NCBI GenBank assembly: GCA_024516155.1
Contig: JAJJXM010000199.1
Coordinates: 1 to 17,264 of the forward strand
Length of the DNA: 17,264 nt
From: Pyronema omphalodes
Taxonomy: Eukaryota > Ascomycota > Pezizomycetes > Pezizales > Pyronemataceae
Direction: 5' to 3'
Part shown: positions 7,491 to 17,264 of the stretch, piece by piece
How the letters are laid out: every line of letters begins with the position of its first letter
How positions within the stretch are numbered: position 1 is the stretch's first letter
Notes under the pieces: model-generated
Told to the model about the DNA's origin: nothing
What the model saw: only the letters and a program-made list of their open reading frames with translations
Databases searched by the model: none
Program-made: the position numbers and the translations under genes

Positions 7491-8390
7491 TCTTCAAAAT
7501 CGATTATCAATATATCAAGTTATCTTTATTCTTCTATATTCTTCACCCTGTAAATTTATTCATCTTGTAGATTCAGTCATGACATGCCCGAGTGACAACG
7601 CATGACTAGTCCACGCACACTGATCGACCTCCTCTGCCTAATCGACGCTCTCTACCTGATCAGCCCCTCACCCACCTCGACGACGCCAGTAGGTAGATAA
7701 AGAAAGAAATAAATCAGTCCCATCCACACAGCCCATGAGCCCATCCCGTTCTATCCAGAGCAGCGACAGGGATCAATCACGAAACTACTGGTGCACAGGG
7801 ATGAATCACGAAACTACTGGTGCATATCTCCATCCTCCATCATGCAATCGAAATCACAAAGTGTCGACAGAGGAATCGAGCGACGTGAGTCAGGGAGGGA
7901 ATACAGCCCGAGTGAAGTGAACGGGAAACCAGAGGAATTTGTTACTTGTGCATATATTTATTTGTACATGTTATTTGTAGATATGTTTAGTTGTATGTGT
8001 TTATTTGTGGATATATTTATTTGTGGATATTCATTGTGTTTACGTTCGCAGCTACCTGTGGGGGGAGGGAGAGGGAGCGAGAGGGCAGAAGGAGGGAAAG
8101 GGAAAAGGCACGGAGGATGCTGAAGGGCGAGGGAAGCAGTGGCTGGTGGTTGAGCGAGAGCGTGGTGTAGCGAGAGTATGGTGGAGCCTCGCTTACTACA
8201 AGACGGGCAGATAGTATGTTAGCAACGCTGCAGTGGAGGAGATGTGATACCAACACAGAGAACGTTTATTTCATGCATAAAAGGTTGAGGATTCGAATTT
8301 AGAAACGGGGGGTGTGATAAGTAAGAAAAGCAGACGCACGCTTTTGAAGCGGGGTATTAGAAAAGCAGAACGAAAAAAAGAGATAACTTT

Positions 8391-8504
8391 ATCTGGGCTT
8401 TACGGGAAAGTCCGTCTTCTCCCAGATTCCCAGTTGGAGGGGATACTCTGATCGAGTGTTTGATAAGAATCACAAGAAAAACAAGTGCCCAGCAAAGATA
8501 TGCG
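8391..8504 (+). repeat. Element S, first copy, copy C
   Basis: Identical by eye to the equivalent in copy B, at a 3315-bp offset. Confidence 0.65.
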
Positions 8505-8584
8505 AAAAGAAAAAAGAGAAAAACAAAAACGAAAGAAGCCATACATTTCAACCCTTGTGGTTTCTTGAGACCGAAGAGAAGATA

Positions 8585-8722
8585 CCTAGAAAAGCGGAGA
8601 AGAAACCTAGAAAAGCAGAGAGAATACCTAGAAAAGCGGAGAAGAAACCTAGAAAAGCAGAGAGAATACCTAGAAAAGCGGAGAAGATACCTAGAAAAGC
8701 AGAGAGAATACCTAGAAAGCAC
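8585..8722 (+). repeat. 21-bp tandem array, 7 copies (copy C)
   Basis: Same seven repeats in the same alternating order as 5270-5407. Confidence 0.92.
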
Positions 8723-8778
8723 AAAAGTTAGTAAACAGATCGAAGAACAAAACAAACGAAAGAAACGACCGTACCTTT

Positions 8779-8892
8779 GTCTGGGCTTTACGGGAAAGTC
8801 CCGCTTCTCCCAGATTCCCTGTTAGAGGGGATACTCCGATCGAGTGTTTGATAAGAAGAAGAAGAAAAACAAGTGCCCAGCAAAGATATGCG
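8779..8892 (+). repeat. Element S, second copy, copy C
   Basis: Identical by eye to 5464-5577. Confidence 0.65.
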
Positions 8893-8895
8893 GGG

Positions 8896-9095
8896 GAAAA
8901 ACAAAACAAAACAAAGCAAAGCAAAACAAAACAGAAAACAAAAAACGAAGAACAAAAACCAAAAACAGAAAAAACAGAAAAAAATCACAAAACCAAAAAC
9001 ACAAACACAAACACACAAAACCAAAAACCAAAAATCAAAAAACAGAGATATGTGAGGAGAAAACAAAACAAAACAAAACAAAACAAAAAACAAAG
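8896..9095 (+). repeat. A/C tract almost free of T (copy C)
   Basis: Same length and sequence as in copy B by eye. Confidence 0.92.
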
Positions 9096-9342
9096 ATCCG
9101 CAATATATGGTAGAATATTTCGAATATATGTCAAAAAATACTATATCACAGAAGGCCGATGAAGAAAGAAAGGAAAGGAGACCAGGGGGAGGAAGGGGTG
9201 TTTATATAGCTAGTTACAGGTCTGAAAGCAGGATTCTGGACAATATCACTTGAGTGAAGATGCCACATTGTGCGTCCTACTGCCACACAGGTTTCTGAGC
9301 AAGGAATGACAAGAGGTGGATCATGAGAACAATACAATTGTT

Positions 9343-9541
9343 AGAAGGAAGATGGGAAAACAGAAGATGGGAAGAAGGAAGATGGGAAAAATGAAGATGG
9401 GAAAACGGAAGACGGAGAACGGAAGATTGAAAAAGGAAGACTGAAAAAGGAAGATTGACTCAGGACGATTGACTCAGGACGATTGACAAAGGATGATGGA
9501 AGAAGGAAGATGAGAATGAGGAAGATGAGTAAGAGGAAGAC
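9343..9541 (+). repeat. Polypurine tract (copy C)
   Basis: Same as copy B by eye. Confidence 0.88.
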
Positions 9542-9591
9542 AATTTTCACACTCGGTGTCACACTGCGAGGCCTAGAACTTGATCATGTTT

Positions 9592-9738
9592 ATCACGAGA
9601 TTTGAATGGCATTCTTCGAGGTCAACTGGGTCATGGAGTATCACGACATTTGAATGGCATTCTTCGTGGCCAACTGGGTCATGGTTTATCACGCGATTTG
9701 AATGGCATTGTTCGAGACCAGGAACTGGGTCATAGTAG
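9592..9738 (+). repeat. 48-bp repeat x3 (copy C)
   Basis: Repeat starts at 9592, 9640 and 9688. A-box-like motif at 9667-9678, B-box-like at 9710-9719. Confidence 0.9.
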
Positions 9739-10029
9739 ACAACAGTTACCCTCTCGTAAGTTTGCATCTTTGTTTTGCTGCGTGGGGCAGCTGAATTCTC
9801 TCGCGAAGAATCAGCACGTGACTCTCAGCTGCATCGCGTCTGCTACCCCATCCACTGTGAGTTGCAAGTGACGCGCTGCAAAGAAAGAATGCAGTTTGAG
9901 GAGATACAAAAAAGTGATGATTCTTGTTTTCGGTATTTAATTTTCATGAATATCAATAGTTTAAGGTAATACCAAAAAGCGATAATTCTTGTTTTGTTCA
10001 TTTTTTCTGTATCGATGTCAACATACACG

Positions 10030-10097
10030 GGGCCCGCTGCTTCTCGAGACAAGACTAACAACAACCGTCTTGTTTTGAGAGGGAGTGGGCCCTTTTT
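10030..10097 (+). terminator. Long stem-loop plus T-run (copy C)
   Basis: Same sequence as in copy B, with the G-C outer pair (10030 and 10092). Confidence 0.62.
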
Positions 10098-10805
10098 GCG
10101 TTAGGTAAGCAGCAGCACCACCAGGTAAGCAAGAGTACCACGCAAGCGAGAGTGGTCTTGCAAGACCCGTGTGGACGTGATTGATTGCAGACACAAAAAA
10201 TATTCAAAAATGCAAGAATTACAATGCTTGCTGGATGAAAAAGATGCACAAGAAATTATGCTTGATATTAAATCAAACATTTATTAGACTTCATACAAAA
10301 GGGACACACCTACGGTGTTGCCATAGCAACGGAGAGTGCTCTCACGGCAATGTAGTCTAGTCAGTCTAGTCACAGCGAGCGAGAGTGCTCTCACAGCTAT
10401 GTAGTCCACTCAGGCAAGCGAGAGTGGTCTGTCCAGTCAACGCGAGCGAGAGTGGTCTTGCAAAACCCGTTTTGACGTGACTGACTGCAAACACAAAAAT
10501 TATCCAAAAATGAAAGAATTACAATGCGTGCTGAATGAAAAACATGCACAAGAAATTAAGCTTGATATTAAATCAAAACGTTACATGTTTGGATCAAATG
10601 TCATTTGCACGTAGCAACAATTGAATGCAGAAGGGACACACCTACAGTGTTGCCACAGCAAGCGAGAGTGCTCTGTCTAGTCACAGCGAGCGAGAGCGCT
10701 CAGCGCTCTGTCTAGACACGCTGTCTAGACACGCAAGCGAGAGTCACAGCGAGAGTGGTCTGTCTAGTCGCAGCGAGCAACAGTCTGCACACAACAAATT
10801 ATGTA
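10098..10805. repeat. Palindrome-rich spacer, copy C
   Basis: Anchors at 10216 and 10516. Same palindrome set as copy B, with GGTCTTGCAAGACC at 10154-10167. Confidence 0.8.
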
Positions 10806-11705
10806 TCTTCAAAATCGATTATCAATATATCAAGTTATCTTTATTCTTCTATATTCTTCACCCTGTAAATTTATTCATCTTGTAGATTCAGTCATGACAT
10901 GCCCGAGTGACAACGCATGACTAGTCCACGCACACTGATCGACCTCCTCTGCCTAATCGACGCTCTCTACCTGATCAGCCCCTCACCCACCTCGACGACG
11001 CCAGTAGGTAGATAAAGAAAGAAATAAATCAGTCCCATCCACACAGCCCATGAGCCCATCCCGTTCTATCCAGAGCAGCGACAGGGATCAATCACGAAAC
11101 TACTGGTGCACAGGGATGAATCACGAAACTACTGGTGCATATCTCCATCCTCCATCATGCAATCGAAATCACAAAGTGTCGACAGAGGAATCGAGCGACG
11201 TGAGTCAGGGAGGGAATACAGCCCGAGTGAAGTGAACGGGAAACCAGAGGAATTTGTTACTTGTGCATATATTTATTTGTACATGTTATTTGTAGATATG
11301 TTTAGTTGTATGTGTTTATTTGTGGATATATTTATTTGTGGATATTCATTGTGTTTACGTTCGCAGCTACCTGTGGGGGGAGGGAGAGGGAGCGAGAGGG
11401 CAGAAGGAGGGAAAGGGAAAAGGCACGGAGGATGCTGAAGGGCGAGGGAAGCAGTGGCTGGTGGTTGAGCGAGAGCGTGGTGTAGCGAGAGTATGGTGGA
11501 GCCTCGCTTACTACAAGACGGGCAGATAGTATGTTAGCAACGCTGCAGTGGAGGAGATGTGATACCAACACAGAGAACGTTTATTTCATGCATAAAAGGT
11601 TGAGGATTCGAATTTAGAAACGGGGGGTGTGATAAGTAAGAAAAGCAGACGCACGCTTTTGAAGCGGGGTATTAGAAAAGCAGAACGAAAAAAAGAGATA
11701 ACTTT

Positions 11706-11819
11706 ATCTGGGCTTTACGGGAAAGTCCGTCTTCTCCCAGATTCCCAGTTGGAGGGGATACTCTGATCGAGTGTTTGATAAGAATCACAAGAAAAACAAG
11801 TGCCCAGCAAAGATATGCG
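11706..11819 (+). repeat. Element S, first copy, copy D
   Basis: Identical by eye to the first S copies of B and C. Confidence 0.65.
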
Positions 11820-11899
11820 AAAAGAAAAAAGAGAAAAACAAAAACGAAAGAAGCCATACATTTCAACCCTTGTGGTTTCTTGAGACCGAAGAGAAGATA

Positions 11900-12037
11900 C
11901 CTAGAAAAGCGGAGAAGAAACCTAGAAAAGCAGAGAGAATACCTAGAAAAGCGGAGAAGAAACCTAGAAAAGCAGAGAGAATACCTAGAAAAGCGGAGAA
12001 GATACCTAGAAAAGCAGAGAGAATACCTAGAAAGCAC
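11900..12037 (+). repeat. 21-bp tandem array, 7 copies (copy D)
   Basis: Same seven repeats and order as in B; no length change despite indels elsewhere in copy D. Confidence 0.92.
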
Positions 12038-12093
12038 AAAAGTTAGTAAACAGATCGAAGAACAAAACAAACGAAAGAAACGACCGTACCTTT

Positions 12094-12207
12094 GTCTGGG
12101 CTTTACGGGAAAGTCCCGCTTCTCCCAGATTCCCTGTTAGAGGGGATACTCCGATCGAGTGTTTGATAAGAAGAAGAAGAAAAACAAGTGCCCAGCAAAG
12201 ATATGCG
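12094..12207 (+). repeat. Element S, second copy, copy D
   Basis: Identical by eye to the second S copies of B and C; spacing to the first copy is again 388 bp. Confidence 0.65.
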
Positions 12208-12210
12208 GGG

Positions 12211-12408
12211 GAAAAACAAAACAAAACAAAGCAAAGCAAAACAAAACAGAAAACAAAAAACGAAGAACAAAAACCAAAAACAGAAAAAACAGAAAAAAAT
12301 CACAAAACCAAAAACACAAACACAAACACACAAAACCAAAAACCAAAAATCAAAAAACAGAGATATGTGAGGAGAAAACAAAACAAAACAAACAAACAAA
12401 AAACAAAG
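12211..12408 (+). repeat. A/C tract almost free of T (copy D)
   Basis: Two bases shorter than in B and C: two AAAAC steps near 12388-12400 are AAAC. This is a typical slippage difference, or a homopolymer sequencing artefact. Confidence 0.92.
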
Positions 12409-12655
12409 ATCCGCAATATATGGTAGAATATTTCGAATATATGTCAAAAAATACTATATCACAGAAGGCCGATGAAGAAAGAAAGGAAAGGAGACCAGGG
12501 GGAGGAAGGGGTGTTTATATAGCTAGTTACAGGTCTGAAAGCAGGATTCTGGACAATATCACTTGAGTGAAGATGCCACATTGTGCGTCCTACTGCCACA
12601 CAGGTTTCTGAGCAAGGAATGACAAGAGGTGGATCATGAGAACAATACAATTGTT

Positions 12656-12855
12656 AGAAGGAAGATGGGAAAAACAGAAGATGGGAAGAAGGAAGATGGG
12701 AAAAATGAAGATGGGAAAACGGAAGACGGAGAACGGAAGATTGAAAAAGGAAGACTGAAAAAGGAAGATTGACTCAGGACGATTGACTCAGGACGATTGA
12801 CAAAGGATGATGGAAGAAGGAAGATGAGAATGAGGAAGATGAGTAAGAGGAAGAC
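12656..12855 (+). repeat. Polypurine tract (copy D)
   Basis: One extra A near 12671 relative to B and C. Confidence 0.88.
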
Positions 12856-12905
12856 AATTTTCACACTCGGTGTCACACTGCGAGGCCTAGAACTTGCTCA
12901 TGTTT

Positions 12906-13052
12906 ATCACGAGATTTGAATGGCATTCTTCGAGGTCAACTGGGTCATGGAGTATCACGACATTTGAATGGCATTCTTCGTGGCCAACTGGGTCATGGTT
13001 TATCACGCGATTTGAATGGCATTGTTCGAGACCAGGAACTGGGTCATAGTAG
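12906..13052 (+). repeat. 48-bp repeat x3 (copy D)
   Basis: Repeat starts at 12906, 12954 and 13002. A-box-like motif at 12981-12992, B-box-like at 13024-13033. Confidence 0.9.
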
Positions 13053-13343
13053 ACAACAGTTACCCTCTCGTAAGTTTGCATCTTTGTTTTGCTGCGTGGG
13101 GCAGCTGAATTCTCTCGCGAAGAATCAGCACGTGACTCTCAGCTGCATCGCGTCTGCTACCCCATCCACTGTGAGTTGCAAGTGACGCGCTGCAAAGAAA
13201 GAATGCAGTTTGAGGAGATACAAAAAAGTGATGATTCTTGTTTTCGGTATTTAATTTTCATGAATATCAATAGTTTAAGGTAATACCAAAAAGCGATAAT
13301 TCTTGTTTTGTTTATTTTTTCTGTATCGATGTCAACATACACG

Positions 13344-13411
13344 AGGCCCGCTGCTTCTCGAGACAAGACTAACAACAACCGTCTTGTTTTGAGAGGGAGT
13401 GGGCCCTTTTT
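13344..13411 (+). terminator. Long stem-loop plus T-run (copy D)
   Basis: As in B and C, except that 13344 is A opposite C at 13406, so the outermost pair is lost and the remaining stem is unchanged. Confidence 0.6.
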
Positions 13412-14119
13412 GCGTTAGGTAAGCAGCAGCACCACCAGGTAAGCAAGAGTACCACGCAAGCGAGAGTGGTCTTGCAAGACCCGTGTGGACGTGATTGATT
13501 GCAGACACAAAAAATATTCAAAAATGCAAGAATTACAATGCTTGCTGGATGAAAAAGATGCACAAGAAATTATGCTTGATATTAAATCAAACATTTATTA
13601 GACTTCATACAAAAGGGACACACCTACGGTGTTGCCATAGCAACGGAGAGTGCTCTCACGGCAATGTAGTCTAGTCAGTCTAGTCACAGCGAGCGAGAGT
13701 GCTCTCACAGCTATGTAGTCCACTCAGGCAAGCGAGAGTGGTCTGTCCAGTCAACGCGAGCGAGAGTGGTCTTGCAAAACCCGTTTTGACGTGACTGACT
13801 GCAAACACAAAAATTATCCAAAAATGAAAGAATTACAATGCGTGCTGAATGAAAAACATGCACAAGAAATTAAGCTTGATATTAAATCAAAACGTTACAT
13901 GTTTGGATCAAATGTCATTTGCACGTAGCAACAATTGAATGCAGAAGGGACACACCTACAGTGTTGCCACAGCAAGCGAGAGTGCTCTGTCTAGTCACAG
14001 CGAGCGAGAGCGCTCAGCGCTCTGTCTAGACACGCTGTCTAGACACGCAAGCGAGAGTCACAGCGAGAGTGGTCTGTCTAGTCGCAGCGAGCAACAGTCT
14101 GCACACAACAAATTATGTA
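13412..14119. repeat. Palindrome-rich spacer, copy D
   Basis: Anchors at 13530 and 13830. Same palindrome set as B and C, with GGTCTTGCAAGACC at 13468-13481. Confidence 0.8.
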
Positions 14120-15019
14120 TCTTCAAAATCGATTATCAATATATCAAGTTATCTTTATTCTTCTATATTCTTCACCCTGTAAATTTATTCATCTTGTAGA
14201 TTCAGTCATGACATGCCCGAGTGACAACGCATGACTAGTCCACGCACACTGATCGACCTCCTCTGCCTAATCGACGCTCTCTACCTGATCAGCCCCTCAC
14301 CCACCTCGACGACGCCAGTAGGTAGATAAAGAAAGAAATAAATCAGTCCCATCCACACAGCCCATGAGCCCATCCCGTTCTATCCAGAGCAGCGACAGGG
14401 ATCAATCACGAAACTACTGGTGCACAGGGATGAATCACGAAACTACTGGTGCATATCTCCATCCTCCATCATGCAATCGAAATCACAAAGTGTCGACAGA
14501 GGAATCGAGCGACGTGAGTCAGGGAGGGAATACAGCCCGAGTGAAGTGAACGGGAAACCAGAGGAATTTGTTACTTGTGCATATATTTATTTGTACATGT
14601 TATTTGTAGATATGTTTAGTTGTATGTGTTTATTTGTGGATATATTTATTTGTGGATATTCATTGTGTTTACGTTCGCAGCTACCTGTGGGGGGAGGGAG
14701 AGGGAGCGAGAGGGCAGAAGGAGGGAAAGGGAAAAGGCACGGAGGATGCTGAAGGGCGAGGGAAGCAGTGGCTGGTGGTTGAGCGAGAGCGTGGTGTAGC
14801 GAGAGTATGGTGGAGCCTCGCTTACTACAAGACGGGCAGATAGTATGTTAGCAACGCTGCAGTGGAGGAGATGTGATACCAACACAGAGAACGTTTATTT
14901 CATGCATAAAAGGTTGAGGATTCGAATTTAGAAACGGGGGGTGTGATAAGTAAGAAAAGCAGACGCACGCTTTTGAAGCGGGGTATTAGAAAAGCAGAAC
15001 GAAAAAAAGAGATAACTTT

Positions 15020-15133
15020 ATCTGGGCTTTACGGGAAAGTCCGTCTTCTCCCAGATTCCCAGTTGGAGGGGATACTCTGATCGAGTGTTTGATAAGAATC
15101 ACAAGAAAAACAAGTGCCCAGCAAAGATATGCG
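15020..15133 (+). repeat. Element S, first copy, copy E
   Basis: Outer arms at 15020-15026 and 15050-15056. No change relative to B-D was seen, although copy E has indels elsewhere. Confidence 0.65.
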
Positions 15134-15213
15134 AAAAGAAAAAAGAGAAAAACAAAAACGAAAGAAGCCATACATTTCAACCCTTGTGGTTTCTTGAGAC
15201 CGAAGAGAAGATA

Positions 15214-15351
15214 CCTAGAAAAGCGGAGAAGAAACCTAGAAAAGCAGAGAGAATACCTAGAAAAGCGGAGAAGAAACCTAGAAAAGCAGAGAGAATACCT
15301 AGAAAAGCGGAGAAGATACCTAGAAAAGCAGAGAGAATACCTAGAAAGCAC
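15214..15351 (+). repeat. 21-bp tandem array, 7 copies (copy E)
   Basis: Same seven repeats and order as in B-D. Confidence 0.92.
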
Positions 15352-15407
15352 AAAAGTTAGTAAACAGATCGAAGAACAAAACAAACGAAAGAAACGACCG
15401 TACCTTT

Positions 15408-15521
15408 GTCTGGGCTTTACGGGAAAGTCCCGCTTCTCCCAGATTCCCTGTTAGAGGGGATACTCCGATCGAGTGTTTGATAAGAAGAAGAAGAAAAACA
15501 AGTGCCCAGCAAAGATATGCG
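15408..15521 (+). repeat. Element S, second copy, copy E
   Basis: Unchanged relative to B-D; 388 bp after the first S copy. Confidence 0.65.
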
Positions 15522-15524
15522 GGG

Positions 15525-15723
15525 GAAAAACAAAACAAAACAAAGCAAAGCAAAACAAAACAGAAAACAAAAAACGAAGAACAAAAACCAAAAACAGAAA
15601 AAACAGAAAAAAATCACAAACCAAAAACACAAACACAAACACACAAAACCAAAAACCAAAAATCAAAAAACAGAGATATGTGAGGAGAAAACAAAACAAA
15701 CAAAACAAAACAAAAAAACAAAG
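15525..15723 (+). repeat. A/C tract almost free of T (copy E)
   Basis: Has several small indels against B: CACAAACC in place of CACAAAACC near 15616, a shortened AAAAC step near 15698 and a longer A run near 15711. Confidence 0.92.
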
Positions 15724-15970
15724 ATCCGCAATATATGGTAGAATATTTCGAATATATGTCAAAAAATACTATATCACAGAAGGCCGATGAAGAAAGAAAG
15801 GAAAGGAGACCAGGGGGAGGAAGGGGTGTTTATATAGCTAGTTACAGGTCTGAAAGCAGGATTCTGGACAATATCACTTGAGTGAAGATGCCACATTGTG
15901 CGTCCTACTGCCACACAGGTTTCTGAGCAAGGAATGACAAGAGGTGGATCATGAGAACAATACAATTGTT

Positions 15971-16170
15971 AGAAGGAAGATGGGAAAACAGAAGATGGGA
16001 AGAAGGAAGATGGGAAAAATGAAGATGGGAAAACGGAAGACGGAGAACGGAAGATTGAAAAAGGAAGACTGAAAAAGGAAGATTGACTCAGGACGATTGA
16101 CTCAGGACGATTGACAAAGGATGATGGAAGAAGGAAGATGAGATATGAGGAAGATGAGTAAGAGGAAGAC
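15971..16170 (+). repeat. Polypurine tract (copy E)
   Basis: Carries GATATGAGG where B-D have GAATGAGG (near 16141), a small change consistent with mutation or read error. Confidence 0.88.
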
Positions 16171-16220
16171 AATTTTCACACTCGGTGTCACACTGCGAGG
16201 CCTAGAACTTGCTCATGTTT

Positions 16221-16367
16221 ATCACGAGATTTGAATGGCATTCTTCGAGGTCAACTGGGTCATGGAGTATCACGACATTTGAATGGCATTCTTCGTGGCC
16301 AACTGGGTCATGGTTTATCACGCGATTTGAATGGCATTGTTCGAGACCAGGAACTGGGTCATAGTAG
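16221..16367 (+). repeat. 48-bp repeat x3 (copy E)
   Basis: Repeat starts at 16221, 16269 and 16317. A-box-like motif at 16296-16307, B-box-like at 16339-16348. Confidence 0.9.
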
Positions 16368-16660
16368 ACAACAGTTACCCTCTCGTAAGTTTGCATCTTT
16401 GTTTTGCTGCGTGGGGCAGCTGAATTCTCTCGCGAAGAATCAGCACGTGACTCTCAGCTGCATCGCGTCTGCTACCCCATCCACTGTGAGTTGCAAGTGA
16501 CGCGCTGCAAAGAAAGAATGCAGTTTGAGGAGATACAAAAAAGTGATGATTCTTGTTTTCGGTATTTAGATTTTCATGAATATCAATAGTTTAAGGTAAT
16601 ACCAAAAAGCGATAATTCTTGTTTTGTTTATTTTTTTCTGTATCGATGTCAACATACACG

Positions 16661-16728
16661 AGGCCCGCTGCTTCTCGAGACAAGACTAACAACAACCGTC
16701 TTGTTTTGAGAGGGAGTGGGCCCTTTTT
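16661..16728 (+). terminator. Long stem-loop plus T-run (copy E)
   Basis: Same as copy D, with A at 16661 opposite C at 16723. Confidence 0.6.
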
Positions 16729-17264
16729 GCGTTAGGTAAGCAGCAGCACCACCAGGTAAGCAAGAGTACCACGCAAGCGAGAGTGGTCTTGCAAGACCCG
16801 TGTGGACGTGATTGATTGCAGACACAAAAAATATTCAAAAATGCAAGAATTACAATGCTTGCTGGAATGAAAAAGATGCACAAGAAATTATGCTTGATAT
16901 TAAATCAAACATTTATTAGACTTCATACAAAAGGGACACACCTACGGTGTTGCCATAGCAACGGAGAGTGCTCTCAACGGCTGTGTAGTCTAGTCAACGC
17001 GACGAGAGTGCTCTCCCAGCTAGGTATGACAGTCTAGTCAGACAAGCGAGACTGGTCTACATAACACCGACGGTGTCTGTCACAAAGACAGACGAGAGGT
17101 TAAAAAAACGTATCCTACAAGACACATTCTCACGTGATTATAATTGCAAACACAAAAAGTGGTTCAAAAATGAAAAGAATTAACAATGGCGTGCATATAA
17201 TGAAAAGATGAATACCAAATTAAGCTTGAGTATTAAATCAACGGTTACATGTTTGGATCAAATG
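16729..17264. repeat. Palindrome-rich spacer, copy E (hybrid, cut by window end)
   Basis: Starts as the B-D type (anchor 16847, GGTCTTGCAAGACC at 16785-16798) and changes after about 16975. It gains ACACCGACGGTGT near 17066 followed by CTGTC ACAAA GACAG, and a second subrepeat (anchor near 17177) of copy-A type with extra single bases. Confidence 0.75.

Larger units (their letters stand above)
4420..7734. repeat. Repeat unit, copy B (3315 bp)
   Basis: Standard-length unit. It is nearly identical to copy C; the one difference I noticed is A at 6934 where C has a C. Its left leader (before 4420) is of the copy-A type, with CTCTGCC repeats. Its own right end (7580-7734) has the alternative leader containing AGTAGGTAGATAAAGAAAG that C, D and E share. 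Confidence 0.95.
7735..11049. repeat. Repeat unit, copy C (3315 bp)
   Basis: Same length as B, with every internal element at a constant 3315-bp offset. It shares with B, against A, D and E, an A at 9583, a G at 10030 and GTTCATT just before the large hairpin. This marks B and C as a recently duplicated pair. Confidence 0.95.
11050..14363. repeat. Repeat unit, copy D (3314 bp)
   Basis: Differs from B and C mainly in the A/C tract (two bases shorter, with AAAC steps in place of AAAAC at 12388-12400), one extra A near 12671, C at 12897, A at 13344 and GTTTATT before the large hairpin. The last three are shared with A and E. Confidence 0.95.
1..17264. repeat. Tandem array of ~3.3-kb non-coding units
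   Basis: The whole window is head-to-tail copies of one unit. The landmark ATGAGCCCATCCCGTTCTAT recurs at 680, 4420, 7735, 11050 and 14364, giving spacings of 3740, 3315, 3315 and 3314 bp. Every internal element recurs in the same order and orientation. No unique flanking DNA is visible at either end, so the array continues beyond both edges. No convincing coding region, rRNA or tRNA was found in any copy. The class (nuclear macrosatellite, intergenic spacer or organelle repeat block) is not decided by the sequence. Confidence 0.97.
14364..17264. repeat. Repeat unit, copy E (incomplete at window end)
   Basis: Follows copy D to about 16975, with small indels in homopolymers and in the A/C tract. 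It then leaves the B-D spacer type: 17113-17264 instead resembles 3571-3716 of copy A, including CCTACAAGACACATTCTCAC. The last 150 bases carry several single-base insertions relative to that relative, which may reflect low-accuracy sequence near a contig edge. Confidence 0.92.

Noticed and set aside
1..17264. rRNA genes, 5S rRNA, telomeric repeats, transposase or reverse transcriptase, terminal inverted repeats with target duplications
   Set aside because: I looked for familiar conserved strings and protein motifs on both strands and saw none. Highly divergent versions would need a profile search.

Overview
The window is one continuous tandem array with no recognisable gene. A complex unit of about 3.3 kb repeats head to tail. 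Phased on a shared landmark (ATGAGCCCATCCCG), the copies are A (680-4419, 3740 bp), B (4420-7734, 3315 bp), C (7735-11049, 3315 bp), D (11050-14363, 3314 bp) and E (14364-17264, incomplete). Bases 1-679 are the tail of a further copy on the left. B and C are almost identical. D and E differ from them by scattered substitutions and short indels. A is the outlier in length and structure.

Each unit has the same internal layout on the + strand: (1) a C-rich leader ending in a 29-bp duplication; (2) a T/G-rich tract of degenerate TTATTTGT repeats; (3) a G-rich tract with G-quadruplex potential; (4) a 114-bp element with inverted repeats (here called S), present twice about 390 bp apart, with a 21-bp tandem array between the copies; (5) an A/C tract almost free of T; (6) a TATA-containing single-copy stretch; (7) a polypurine tract of about 200 bp; (8) three 48-bp repeats containing A-box-like and B-box-like motifs; (9) a long stem-loop followed by a T-run, resembling an intrinsic terminator; (10) a spacer packed with short palindromes and diverged subrepeats of about 280-330 bp.

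No open frame has support as a gene. The longest (209 codons, 1583-2212) is low-complexity Lys/Asn/Thr, starts at GTG and is broken in the other copies. No rRNA, tRNA, transposase, reverse transcriptase or CRISPR array was recognised.

The organism cannot be named from this sequence. A tandem array of complex, nested, non-coding repeats points to a eukaryotic genome rather than a bacterial chromosome. Possible settings are a nuclear macrosatellite, an rDNA-type intergenic spacer, or a large repeat region of an organelle genome such as those known from some diatom and cryptophyte mitochondria. Strong strand asymmetry and the terminator-like hairpin fit the organelle reading; the A/B-box pair fits a nuclear reading. 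Neither is decisive. If any product exists, the best candidates are non-coding RNAs read rightward: one ending at the large hairpin, and perhaps a short Pol III-type RNA from the 48-bp repeats.
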